A stretch of 64,000 bases of DNA. Origin: Flavobacterium psychroterrae. Its GTDB lineage: Bacteria; Bacteroidota; Bacteroidia; Flavobacteriales; Flavobacteriaceae. The translations under genes were made by a program, and so were the position numbers. The DNA lies in the NCBI RefSeq assembly GCF_018380615.1, contig NZ_JAGYVZ010000015.1:1-64000 (forward strand), written 5' to 3'. Below, in pieces: positions 45,318 to 53,433 of the stretch. The notes beneath the pieces are model-generated. The model did no database searches. It saw only the letters and a list, made by a program, of their open reading frames with translations, and was not told where the DNA came from. The stretch's first letter is position 1. Each line of letters starts with the position of its first letter.

Positions 45318-46247
45318 TTGAAGCTTTTTCATTCTATAAACGATTTTCAGTCAACCAAGAAAACGATTTTAACTCTTGGCACCTTTGACGGCGTACATAT
45401 TGGTCACAAAAAAATTCTTGAACGAATTACTCAAAATACTGAAAACGGAAAATATGAAAGTTTAGTACTTACTTTTTTTCCGCATCCAAGAATGGTTTTA
45501 CAGGAAAAATCAGAAATTAAACTTTTGAATACCATTTCTGAAAAAACAAAACTTCTGGAAGCAACAGGAATTGAAAATCTTGTGATTCATCCGTTTAACG
45601 AAAGTTTCTCCAGATTAACCGCTGAAGAATTTGTACATTCTATTTTAGTGGATCAATTTCATATTCAGAAAATAATTATTGGACACGATCACCGTTTTGG
45701 CAGAAACAGAACGGCTAATATTGACGATTTAATTGCTTTTGGCGCTGAATATGGTTTTGAAGTGGAACAGATTTCGGCTGAGGAAATTCAGGATGTATCG
45801 GTAAGTTCTACTAAAGTCAGAAAGGCTTTAAACGAAGGAAACATGGATCTTGCCAATGAATATCTGGGTTATTCTTATTTTTTATCAGGCGAAGTTGTAA
45901 AAGGAAAACAATTAGGAAGAACTATTGGTTTCCCAACAGCGAATATTAAAATTGAAGAAGAATATAAGCTGATTCCAAAAATTGGTGTGTATGCCGTTAA
46001 AGCATTAATTGGCGAAAAAGAAGTTTTCGGAATGATGAATATCGGATTTAATCCAACTGTAAACGGACAAAACCAAACTATTGAAGTGAATTTATTTGAC
46101 TTTGATGAAGATATTTACGGTCAAAAAATCGAAGTTTCATTATTGCAATATCTTCGCGAAGAGCAAAAATTTGGTTCACTGGATTTACTTAAAGCTCAAT
46201 TAAATCAGGATAAAAAAGATGCTTTAGCATTTGTGAGTCAATTGTAA
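45318..46247 (+). CDS. ribF: Bifunctional riboflavin kinase/FAD synthetase
   Basis: It makes FMN and FAD from riboflavin. It is 309 residues from a TTG start at 45318 (MKLFHSINDFQ). No ATG is available, and the upstream TTG at 45294 lies in the -7 box. The FAD synthetase nucleotidyltransferase part has TLGTFDGVHIGHKKIL (about 18-33) and IIIGHDHRFGRNR (about 117). The riboflavin kinase part has GRTIGFPTANIKIEEE (about 190) and IGVYAVKALI. Both activities should be intact. It is divergent from the protease gene. Confidence 0.95.
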   Translation: MKLFHSINDFQSTKKTILTLGTFDGVHIGHKKILERITQNTENGKYESLVLTFFPHPRMVLQEKSEIKLLNTISEKTKLLEATGIENLVIHPFNESFSRLTAEEFVHSILVDQFHIQKIIIGHDHRFGRNRTANIDDLIAFGAEYGFEVEQISAEEIQDVSVSSTKVRKALNEGNMDLANEYLGYSYFLSGEVVKGKQLGRTIGFPTANIKIEEEYKLIPKIGVYAVKALIGEKEVFGMMNIGFNPTVNGQNQTIEVNLFDFDEDIYGQKIEVSLLQYLREEQKFGSLDLLKAQLNQDKKDALAFVSQL

Positions 46248-46296
46248 AAAACGTATAGTCCCGATGGGACAAAATTGTCATCCATAATTATTTTTT

Positions 46297-46471
46297 CTAC
46301 CAATATGCAATCTCTCCGAGATATCATTTTTATGCATTAATATGTGTTTTTGGGAAAACCAAATTATTTTCTACCCACATATAATCTCTCCGAGCTATCT
46401 TTTTATCCGTAAAATGCATTTTGGGAAAAAACAAATTATTTCTACCAACATATAATCTCTCCGAGATATTT
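46297..46471. repeat. Three tandem repeats of about 72 bases
   Basis: Units start at 46297, 46371 and 46442, each with CTACC, then a variant of AACATATAATCTCTCCGAGATAT, then TTTTGGGAAAA and CAAATTATTT before the next unit; the third is partial. Unequal spacing (74 and 71 bases) and imperfect copies rule out CRISPR. They occupy part of the 763-base gap 46248-47010, in which I see no gene. Confidence 0.75.
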
Positions 46472-46601
46472 TTTTTTATTATTTGGAATAAACCACATGC
46501 ATTTACAATCTTCACAACATACTCCGTCAGGAGTTAAATATTGGTAGAAAATATTGGCAGAAAATTTATATCAGCCATTAACGCAAACAAAATATCCCGT
46601 A

Positions 46602-46832
46602 GGGCAATGTCATTAAGTTAACGGGAAATATATAAAATTACTAAACAGTTTTAATCAAGAAAGTAATTAGAAAAATCCGTTTTTATCAGCGTTTTCGCTT
46701 TAGCGAATCAGTAAAATCAGCGTCTAATTTTTGACGCGGATAAAACAGATTTACTTCGTAAAAACGCGGATAAAAACGGATTTGATTTGCAATGATTTTA
46801 TTTTTTAAAAGCTTAACTTAATGACATTGCCC
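46602..46832. repeat. 231-base palindromic element, MITE-like
   Basis: Perfect 20-base terminal inverted repeats (46602-46621 and 46813-46832, beginning GGGCAATGTCATTAAG) enclose an interior with a second exact pair, AAATCCGTTTTTATC and its complement. A GCGTTTTCGCTTTAGCGAATCAG stretch lies between them. It carries no reading frame. It could be a non-autonomous mobile element or a large hairpin repeat. Confidence 0.65.
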
Positions 46833-47010
46833 GCAGGGATTACACTTTTCGATCACAATTTTTAAAAACTTCTGATCTATCATTTATTAAATTCTATGAT
46901 GGTCATTCTTTTACCCTACTTTTAAATCATCGTAGCTGTTTTTTCTGTAAATTTGATATAGAACTCTGTTTATCAAAGATTTAATATTAACTTCTTTAAA
47001 AATAACCACT

Positions 47011-47448
47011 ATGAATTTACCTAAAGAAATTACCAACGGTTTTTTGATTTTCCTCGGAATAGGCATTTATTTTTTATTGATGAGTTTATTAGGGCTTTCT
47101 CATTTATTTTACCTGCGAACCCTAAATGTGTTTTTTATCTTTTATGGTGTAAACAGAACAATGCAAATGAACCTGAAGGAGGGTGAAACTAATTTTGTAT
47201 CTAATGCGGTTTCTGCAATGACAACTTCTGTAGTGGGAGTTTCATTTAGTGTCCTGGGATTATTAATTTACAGTTATGCCAGAGGTGGCGATGCATATGT
47301 AGAAACGCTTTCTAAAACTTTTATGTTTGGCGGAGATCCATCTGTACCTACATATTGCATTTGTCTGCTTTTTGAAGGACTTGCCTCATCGGTAATTGTT
47401 ACTTTAATGATGATGTTGTACTGGAACAACAAATATATAGCCGATTAA
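47011..47448 (+). CDS. Predicted membrane protein of unknown function
   Basis: A 145-residue integral membrane protein with about four hydrophobic segments (roughly residues 9-28, 32-47, 66-90 and 115-138). A charged stretch (NRTMQMNLKEGETNF) sits between segments two and three. No Sec signal, catalytic motif or known domain is recognised. It is preceded by the long repeat-rich gap and followed by its own terminator, so it is probably monocistronic. Confidence 0.75.
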   Translation: MNLPKEITNGFLIFLGIGIYFLLMSLLGLSHLFYLRTLNVFFIFYGVNRTMQMNLKEGETNFVSNAVSAMTTSVVGVSFSVLGLLIYSYARGGDAYVETLSKTFMFGGDPSVPTYCICLLFEGLASSVIVTLMMMLYWNNKYIAD

Positions 47449-47472
47449 CTTTTCAGGATAAAAACAAACCAT

Positions 47473-47520
47473 AAACACTCTAAAATCATCAACACAATTC
47501 TATGATTTTAGAGTGTTTTT
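47473..47520 (+). terminator. Terminator after the membrane protein gene
   Basis: Arms 47473-47489 and 47502-47518 are complementary over 17 bases (AAACACTCTAAAATCAT), followed by T-rich sequence. Confidence 0.85.
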
Positions 47521-47564
47521 GGGTTTAGAATATCTCTTAAGAAATCATTTACAAAATTCAACGT

Positions 47565-47594
47565 TTGGTGATTAAAACAATTTAATTACTTTTG
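47565..47594 (+). promoter_or_regulatory. Promoter of bioB
   Basis: TTG (47565-47567), a 19-base spacer and TACTTTTG (47587-47594) fit the Bacteroidetes TTG/TANNTTTG promoter. It is the best match in the window. It lies 21 bases before the ATG at 47616. Confidence 0.7.
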
Positions 47595-47615
47595 ATTCAC
47601 AAAAACAATGTATCA

Positions 47616-48704
47616 ATGAGCATTACAAAACACAACTGGACTAAAGACGAGATAATCGCCATATATAATAAACCTTTGATGGACCTGCTTTATGAAGCAG
47701 CAACAATTCATAGAGAGAAGCATGATCCTAACGTTGTTCAGGTATCTACTTTGCTTTCGATCAAAACGGGAGGTTGTCCTGAAGATTGTGGTTATTGCCC
47801 GCAAGCTGCGCGTTATAACACAGGAGTTGAAGGAAATGATTTAATGAGTGTAAGTCAGGTTAAGGCTCAGGCTTTGCGTGCAAAATCCAGCGGATCATCG
47901 CGGGTGTGTATGGGAGCGGCCTGGAGAAATGTAAAAGATGGTGAAGAATTTGATCAGGTTTTAGAAATGGTTCGTACCATTAATAAACTGGATATGGAGG
48001 TTTGCTGTACTTTAGGTATGATTACCGAAAATCAGGCGCAACGTTTAGCAGAAGCCGGTTTATATGCTTACAATCATAATTTAGACACCTCTGAAGAATA
48101 TTATAAAGATGTAATTTCAACTCGTGGTTTTGAAGATCGTTTGCAGACTATTGAAAATGTTCGTAAAACCAATGTTACGGTTTGCAGCGGAGGAATTATT
48201 GGGATGGGAGAAAGTATCGAAGACAGAGCCGGAATGCTTGTAGCACTTTCGACTTTAAATCCTCAACCGGAATCTGTGCCAATTAATGCTTTGGTCGCTG
48301 TTGAAGGAACTCCGATGGAAGAAGAAAAACCTGTTGAAATCTGGGAAATGATCCGAATGGTTGCTACAACCAGAATCATAATGCCGGATACACAGGTTCG
48401 ATTATCTGCCGGAAGAACTAATATGAGCCGCGAAGGTCAGGCAATGTGCTTTTTTGCAGGCGCGAATTCTATTTTTGCAGGTGATAAATTACTTACAACG
48501 CCAAATCCTGATGTTCAGGAAGACATGAAAATGTTTGACTTATTAGGATTGATTCCGCAAAAACCATTTGTTAAGGTTTCACAGCCGCAAACAGTAGAAG
48601 CTGCGGATTCTCAATTTACTACGCTTGGTGAAAAACCAAGATGGTCAAGACCGGGACATACTATCGAACGAAACCTTGAAGCTTCGATTAAAGCAAAAAT
48701 TTAA
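47616..48704 (+). CDS. bioB: Biotin synthase
   Basis: A radical SAM enzyme inserting sulfur into dethiobiotin to make biotin. It is 362 residues from the ATG at 47616 (MSITKHNWTKDEI). An upstream TTG in frame lies inside the promoter. The radical SAM cluster motif is CPEDCGYCPQ (about 58-67). Ligands of the second cluster lie in SSRVCMGAAW, EVCCTLGM and NVTVCSGGIIGMGE. The RLSAGRTNMSREGQAMC segment is typical. It ends at a clear terminator; no other bio genes are nearby. Confidence 0.97.
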   Translation: MSITKHNWTKDEIIAIYNKPLMDLLYEAATIHREKHDPNVVQVSTLLSIKTGGCPEDCGYCPQAARYNTGVEGNDLMSVSQVKAQALRAKSSGSSRVCMGAAWRNVKDGEEFDQVLEMVRTINKLDMEVCCTLGMITENQAQRLAEAGLYAYNHNLDTSEEYYKDVISTRGFEDRLQTIENVRKTNVTVCSGGIIGMGESIEDRAGMLVALSTLNPQPESVPINALVAVEGTPMEEEKPVEIWEMIRMVATTRIIMPDTQVRLSAGRTNMSREGQAMCFFAGANSIFAGDKLLTTPNPDVQEDMKMFDLLGLIPQKPFVKVSQPQTVEAADSQFTTLGEKPRWSRPGHTIERNLEASIKAKI

Positions 48705-48738
48705 TTAAATGAGTTAATATATCTCGACGACTATTTTT

Positions 48739-48775
48739 AAATTGCTTGTAGCACAGAGCTATAAGCAATTTTTTT
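48739..48775 (+). terminator. Terminator after bioB
   Basis: AAATTGCTTGTAGC (48739-48752) pairs with 48758-48771 around ACAGA (one G-U pair), followed by a T-run. Confidence 0.85.
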
Positions 48776-48787
48776 ATTTTTAAAGAG

Positions 48788-49669
48788 ATGAAGTTACAAC
48801 AAATCCAAAGGGTAAAAAAGATCTCGAAATCTGATTTTATTTCCCAATATGTAAAAAAGCAAATTCCCGTTGTTATTGAAGAGCTAACCGAAGACTGGCC
48901 GGCTTATCATAAATGGAAATTAAACTATATCAAAGAAATCGCCGGCGATACTGTCGTTCCTTTATACGACAACAGACCTGTTAATCATGAAGATGGCTTT
49001 AATGAAGCGCATACTAAAATGAAAATGGGCGATTATATTAATTTATTAGAGTCGAAACCTACTAATTACCGCATTTTTCTTTATAATTTAATGAAGGAAG
49101 TTCCAACTTTAAAGAATGATTTTTTATGGCCGGATATTGGTTTGAGATTAGTCAAGCAGTTGCCAATGTTGTTTTTTGGCGGTGAAAACTCAAGGGTATT
49201 CATGCATTATGATATTGATTATTCGAATATTTTGCATTTCCATTTTCATGGTGAAAAACAATGTATGCTTTTTGCGCCGGATCAATCTAAATATATGTAC
49301 AAAGTTCCGCATGCTTTGATTTCGAGAGAAGACATTGATTTTGACAATCCCGATTATGTAAAATTCCCTGCTCTTGAAAATGCCGAAGGTTTTATCACAA
49401 ATCTAAAACATGGCGAAATGTTATATATGCCCGAAGGTTATTGGCATTATATGAAGTATTTAACTCCTGGATTTTCTATGAGTTTGCGTTCTTTCCCTAA
49501 AAGTATTGTGAATTTATCTAAAGCGGCTTATAATATTTTTATTATGCGCCATTTCGATATTTTAATGCGAAAAGTAAAAGGTCAGAAATGGATTGATTAC
49601 AAAAATGAAAAAGCAATGCAGAATACTCATGGAAATCTCGAAAAGACTTTTTTAAGAAAAGTGTCGTAA
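48788..49669 (+). CDS. Cupin/JmjC-type 2-oxoglutarate-dependent oxygenase
   Basis: A 293-residue Cupin_8 (JmjC-like) protein, probably an Fe(II)/2-oxoglutarate hydroxylase of proteins or small molecules. The iron triad is visible as HYD (FMHYDIDYSN, about 139-141) and the distal His in GYWHYMKYL (about 219). KQIPVVIEELTEDWPA at the start and LKHGEMLYMPEGYWHY are family hallmarks. It starts just after the bioB terminator. The substrate is unknown. Confidence 0.87.
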   Translation: MKLQQIQRVKKISKSDFISQYVKKQIPVVIEELTEDWPAYHKWKLNYIKEIAGDTVVPLYDNRPVNHEDGFNEAHTKMKMGDYINLLESKPTNYRIFLYNLMKEVPTLKNDFLWPDIGLRLVKQLPMLFFGGENSRVFMHYDIDYSNILHFHFHGEKQCMLFAPDQSKYMYKVPHALISREDIDFDNPDYVKFPALENAEGFITNLKHGEMLYMPEGYWHYMKYLTPGFSMSLRSFPKSIVNLSKAAYNIFIMRHFDILMRKVKGQKWIDYKNEKAMQNTHGNLEKTFLRKVS

Positions 49670-49728
49670 TGCTTTTTATCGTTTATCATAAACGACAGTT
49701 TTCCTTGCTATATAAACACGCACGATAC

Positions 49729-49842
49729 ACGATAGCGCAGATTTGCAATCCGTGCCCACAAAGAATAGAAAAAAATCTTAGCAAAAAAATTTCAGGTTTA
49801 ATAATATTAGAACGGGTACGGAAAGAATTTCCGCGCTATCGT
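49729..49842. repeat. 114-base imperfect palindrome at the broken end of an Rhs cassette
   Basis: The left arm 49729-49757 (ACGATAGCGCAGATTTGC and on) faces 49814-49842, with the outer 10 bases (ACGATAGCGC/GCGCTATCGT) exact and the inner part imperfect. The right arm encodes the aberrant last residues of the Rhs core fragment at 49807. It may be an inserted repeat element. Confidence 0.5.
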
Positions 49843-50373
49843 TGAGTATATCTGAACGATCGGGTCGCTAAAATAAACCGGGTTATTATACGCAAAACGA
49901 TAAGGGGAAATTGAAAAAGCTAATTCTGATAAAGCGTCAATAGAATTAAACCTTCCTAAAGCATTATCATATTGGCGGTATTCCATCCCCGTCATGTTTA
50001 GCCCTAGTTCTGTTTGTAATTCCATGCCATTAAATTTCTGCAAATAATTTGGCTGTAAATTATCCGTATTATACCCTTGATGCTTAATTCCGAATGGGTA
50101 GTACGAGTTCTCTTCTAATATTTCCAATTTATTAGTTGTTGGATTCTTAGCATAACTTACCCTAACATTGCCCAAATGATCTGTATAATTAAACACATAA
50201 CCAAAAGTATATGTTGCAGGATTTGTACTCGTGTTTCTCACATAACCTTCTGCCGTTGGAAAAAATTGCAAAACATTATTTTTATATTGAAAACCTGTTA
50301 AATACTTTGTATTGGTTACAACTCCGTTTTCAGTTACATTTTTTTCTACTTTTTGGTTGGCTGTGTTGTAAAA
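49807..50373 (-). pseudogene. Orphan Rhs core tail, truncated, no toxin tip
   Basis: A displaced 3' piece of an Rhs gene. The open frame from 50373 reads FYNTANQKVEKNVTENG and continues through the Rhs-associated core (NYTDHLGNVRVSY, ENSYYPFGIKHQG, GRFNSIDALSE) to NNPVYFSDP. It parallels the intact protein encoded at 56958-60467. After FSDP it diverges into IVQIYSTIARKFFPYPF and stops, inside a palindromic element. The frame has a TGA immediately upstream of TTTTACAAC and no own start, so it is not expected to be expressed. The toxin tip and immunity gene have been lost. It marks the far end of the cassette array. Confidence 0.82.
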
Positions 50374-50460
50374 TCTTCATAGATCTTTGCGTTCACAAGC
50401 AAGATGCTCGCGCCAGCACGGGCCACACGAAAGGATTCGTGCGGGAGCTGGGGGATATTA
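50366..50460. repeat. Cassette-junction element, copy 1
   Basis: TTGTAAAATCTTCATA (50366-50381) is shared exactly with 56346-56361 at the start of another orphan cassette. The following CACAAGCAAGATGCTCGCGC and CAGCACGG resemble CACAAAAGCGAGACGCTTGC and CCAGCG at copy 2. A CACGAAAGGATTCGTG hairpin follows. It lies in the roughly 220-base gap 50374-50593, which otherwise holds one direct repeat. Confidence 0.55.
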
Positions 50461-50498
50461 CTATAAATCATTGATTATCTAAAAATGTTATATGGAAT

Positions 50499-50600
50499 AA
50501 TTAACCACCAACACATCTGATACATTACCCCTAATTCTGATTTTGCTTAGGAGAAGGACATAATTAACCATCAATACATCTGATTCATTTTCCCTAATCT
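50499..50600. repeat. Imperfect direct repeat of about 39 bases
   Basis: AATTAACCACCAACACATC (from 50499) and AATTAACCATCAATACATC (from 50562) begin two similar 39-40-base segments ending CCCTAAT. The second copy overlaps the stop of the frameshifted lipoprotein gene, suggesting a duplicated gene end. Confidence 0.5.
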
Positions 50601-51024
50601 TTTGAATCAACATTGTATCCATATATTTTTACAACATCATCTTCTTTTACTAATGAAATCGTTTCTACAGCATCTGAATTACTATATTTTACATCATAAA
50701 TAAATACTCTGTTTTTGGATTTGTGCCTATGACACGATTTGTTTTCCAACTTCTTAATGAATAGTCTTTAAAAACTCCTAGCTTTATGTTTTTGCTAACT
50801 AAAAAATCTTTTAAATCTTTCTTATTTGTAATTTTATAAAAAGAATCACTAAATAAGCTCATTGCTTTATCCAAATCATTTTTACTTGAATACATATAAA
50901 ATGTTCCAATTACAGATTGAGCATTTTCTTTCTCCATTTCCTCATTTTCATAACTGACATTTCCATTAAAATTACAGCTTAATAGTAAATTAAAAAAAAT
51001 GAAGACGTATATATATCTTTTCAT
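50594..51024 (-). pseudogene. Frameshifted lipoprotein, probable orphan immunity gene
   Basis: A lipoprotein gene of the array. Signal and lipobox (FNLLLSCNFNG, Cys17) are followed by a region reminiscent of small NTF2-like lipoproteins (AQSVIGTFYMYSSKNDLDKAMSLF). The first frame ends early after TNPKTEYLFMM, but a one-base shift at the A-run near 50720 restores a good frame (NRVFIYDVKYSNSDAVE to GYNVDSKD, stop at 50594). The whole gene would encode about 143 residues. It follows another lipoprotein gene at 8 bases and has no toxin tip of its own. A homopolymer sequencing error is possible. Confidence 0.65.
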
Positions 51025-51032
51025 GCTTAATA

Positions 51033-51383
51033 TTATTTATAGACCTTATCATTACATTCATAATTGAATCGAAGAACGGTATCTTTTTTATGTATGCTAA
51101 AAATGAGTTCACCTTTCTTTTTAATTATAGTATCACCTTTTTTTAAATATTCTTTATACTGTATCCACCATCTCCCTATATCCTCACATTCGCATTCTTT
51201 ACCCGTCAACAGATTTTTTCCTTTAGCATTTAAATAAGGTGTGCTAAATGCTGGTAATTTATCAAAAATAATTAAACATTCAGTTTCTCTATTAGAATTT
51301 GCACTTTCATCACAATTAGGTTTAAGTACATCGCCGCATGAATAAAAAAATATTAATAATATTGTAAGATAAATTTTCTTCAT
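51033..51383 (-). CDS. Lipoprotein, putative immunity protein of the glycine-rich Rhs tip
   Basis: A 116-residue lipoprotein with lipobox Cys16 (FFYSCGDV) and six further Cys and Trp-rich residues (KECECEDIGRWWIQY). It begins 5 bases after the stop of the Rhs tip at 51389, the place where immunity genes sit in toxin modules. No known domain is recognised. The periplasmic or outer-membrane location suggests the toxin is neutralised outside the cytoplasm. Confidence 0.6.
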   Translation of the reverse strand: MKKIYLTILLIFFYSCGDVLKPNCDESANSNRETECLIIFDKLPAFSTPYLNAKGKNLLTGKECECEDIGRWWIQYKEYLKKGDTIIKKKGELIFSIHKKDTVLRFNYECNDKVYK

Positions 51384-51388
51384 AAGTT

Positions 51389-52276
51389 TTAAAATAAAGA
51401 TTTTATGCTGTTTATTCCGTCACTTGCTTTAAAAGAATATCCTGTCGATTTTGTTTTCCCGAAACCAACTGTAGGTCCGATATTTACGCTTATATTACTA
51501 ACTCCATTAGGGTCTAATTCTCCATTTTTTAAAGCTGATTTTGAAATTCCTCCGCCAATACCTAGTCCTCCAAAATAGCCAACACTTGTACCACCTAATC
51601 CAGCTAATACGTCAGAACTATTACCTTCGTTATTATGGGCAGCTATACTCCATCCACCTTTAATACCAGGAAGAGATAAATCTGATTGTGGACCCCAATT
51701 TATACCGCCAGAAACAACAAGAGCTGCGTCGTCACCCGTTAAGGCAAGCCCTACTGATAAATTGGCTGAGAAAAACAAACCATTTACAGAACCACTATAA
51801 GATACACTCATTGCATCAGGCCCCATATAAGGACCGTACTCCCCTGACATAACATAACTACTTTTTTCACTTTGGATGGTTACATCATTTAAATTTATTG
51901 CTACATCTTTACTACCTCCTTCATTATAAATTGTTGATGTTCCATTTCCATTATCTTGAAAAGCTGATTTTCTAACATAAGATTCTCCTTCACCTAATTG
52001 TGTTGATGCATTTTCTTTAGTAAGGTTAACATCAAATACCATATTTCCGTTAGCATCTGTTTTCCAATCATCAGGAGACATACCATCAGGGTCTATAAAA
52101 TATATAGGACTATTAAATGCATAATTATAAGGTGAGTGTCTTCTCATTTGTTCAGCTTTCGGGTCAATATTCATCCATCGACCAAGTGCAGGGTCGTAAT
52201 TACGTGCTCCATAGTCGTAAACATTAAGTTGTAACTCGTCTTGAAGCTCTTTTCCGTTGTACTTATATTTATAATT
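51389..52276 (-). CDS. Displaced Rhs C-terminal module with glycine-rich tip
   Basis: A toxin-tip cassette without its own start. The open frame begins at the NYKYKYNGKEL junction (52276), 6 bases after the preceding gene's stop, and runs through GRWMNIDPKAEQMRRHSP and DPDGM, the end of the Rhs core. The variable tip (about 230 residues) is rich in Gly, Ser and Asn, with strand-like segments such as GLFFSANLSVGLALTG and GYFGGLGIGGGISKS. This could suit a membrane-active or barrel-like domain, but no family is recognised. A silent cassette that could be expressed only after fusion to an Rhs core. Confidence 0.7.
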   Translation of the reverse strand, partial: NYKYKYNGKELQDELQLNVYDYGARNYDPALGRWMNIDPKAEQMRRHSPYNYAFNSPIYFIDPDGMSPDDWKTDANGNMVFDVNLTKENASTQLGEGESYVRKSAFQDNGNGTSTIYNEGGSKDVAINLNDVTIQSEKSSYVMSGEYGPYMGPDAMSVSYSGSVNGLFFSANLSVGLALTGDDAALVVSGGINWGPQSDLSLPGIKGGWSIAAHNNEGNSSDVLAGLGGTSVGYFGGLGIGGGISKSALKNGELDPNGVSNISVNIGPTVGFGKTKSTGYSFKASDGINSIKSLF

Positions 52277-52282
52277 TACATA

Positions 52283-52608
52283 TTATTTTTTGTTTTCATA
52301 AGCAGCATGTTCGCTACAGCGAGTAGTTAAATATAAACCTGATAACATATCTGTTGTATAAGCAGTATATTTTCCTCCATCACTCCAAACTACTTTATCT
52401 TCAATAGCTATAGAAAAATTCTTTCTATTAGGAATTTTAATTACTGGAACGTATTTTAATAAAACCAATTCATATTTTTTATACCGCAAAATTTTCTCAT
52501 AAATATTACCTGTAACTCCACGAATACTTTATAGTTTCTACATTTCTGAGCCAAAATATTTTGCATAATTAAAAATAAAAAGGCAAGAACATAAATTTTT
52601 CTTTTCAT
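52283..52608 (-). pseudogene. Frameshifted exported protein, probable immunity gene
   Basis: Starting at 52608, 2 bases behind the toxin tip stop, a frame encodes a signal peptide (MKRKIYVLAFLFLIMQNILA, then QKCRNYKV). After about residue 30 the sensible frame shifts: IRGVTGNIYEKILRYKKYELV continues to the stop at 52283 (ending HAAYENKK). The total would be about 108 residues. Unlike its neighbours it has no obvious lipobox. The shift near 52525 inactivates it unless it is a sequencing error. Confidence 0.6.
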
Positions 52609-52610
52609 AA

Positions 52611-53432
52611 TTATTCTCTTTTTATTGGAACATTCTCATCAATAAATAACTGCCTATAGTCAATCCCCTTCCATATAACTCCACTGTAAGTGGCAGTATT
52701 TTCAGTTCGGTTTTCGTTAGATGCTCTAACTCTAACACCATTTAGAGTATTAACTTTTTTAGCATTAGGCTCTAATTTCATCGCATCTTTATGAGCCTTT
52801 TCATAACTCCTTTCATCACTATTAAACCCTCCTGCACCCGGTGATTTTTCAGCTCCTAAATATGCTTCTAACGTTTCATGCATCGCAATAGTTCCACTAG
52901 ACATACCAGTAAGATCTTCTATGATCCCTGCTTGTATTGGATTTACTACTTGTGTTGCTACAATAGTACCTTCATTAAACTCACTACCACCAAAAGCTCC
53001 ACCGAAAATTACGTTATTACCTATAAAATTATCACTTGTTGCATTAATATTAACTGTTATTTCTTTACTGTTTATAGCTTCCAATAGTTTTTTATCAGCC
53101 TTCGTTTTTGCTTTACCTGTTGCAGATAACTTACCTGTTTCATCATTTCTAGTTATAGCTAAACTTGATGAAGAGTTTAATTGCTCTGTAAATTTTATAG
53201 CTTGTGAACCATTCACAATTATATCACTAGGTGCCATTCCATCGGAGTCTGTAAATCGCATAGGATTATTAAATGCATACGTGTAAGGACTAAATCTTCT
53301 CATTTTTTCCGCCAACGGATCAATGTTCATCCAACGACCAAGTGCAGGATCATAATTTCTTGCTCCATAGTCATAGAAGTTAAGCCCCAGCTCATCTTGG
53401 AGCTCCTTGCCGTTGTACTTATACTTGTAATT
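52611..53432 (-). CDS. Displaced Rhs C-terminal module with HETLEAY tip
   Basis: A toxin-tip cassette beginning at the NYKYKYNGKEL junction (53432), one base after the TAA of the preceding immunity gene. The core end reads GRWMNIDPLAEKMRRFSP and DSDGMAPSDIIVNG. The tip ends with HETLEAYLGAEKSPG and YEKAHKDAMK, which suggests a zinc peptidase-like active site (H-E and a distal H). The same arrangement recurs in the next cassette at 53865. The C-terminal tail (ENRTENTATYSGVIWKG) is unique. It has no own start, so it is probably silent until recombined. Confidence 0.72.
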   Translation of the reverse strand, partial: NYKYKYNGKELQDELGLNFYDYGARNYDPALGRWMNIDPLAEKMRRFSPYTYAFNNPMRFTDSDGMAPSDIIVNGSQAIKFTEQLNSSSSLAITRNDETGKLSATGKAKTKADKKLLEAINSKEITVNINATSDNFIGNNVIFGGAFGGSEFNEGTIVATQVVNPIQAGIIEDLTGMSSGTIAMHETLEAYLGAEKSPGAGGFNSDERSYEKAHKDAMKLEPNAKKVNTLNGVRVRASNENRTENTATYSGVIWKGIDYRQLFIDENVPIKRE

Positions 53433-53433
53433 G

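Noticed and set aside
46297..46471. CRISPR array
   Set aside because: Units are long, imperfect, unequally spaced and without distinct spacers or cas genes.
46330..46515. Small protein gene
   Set aside because: The frame lies entirely inside the tandem repeat and repeats itself; no signal, domain or start context.
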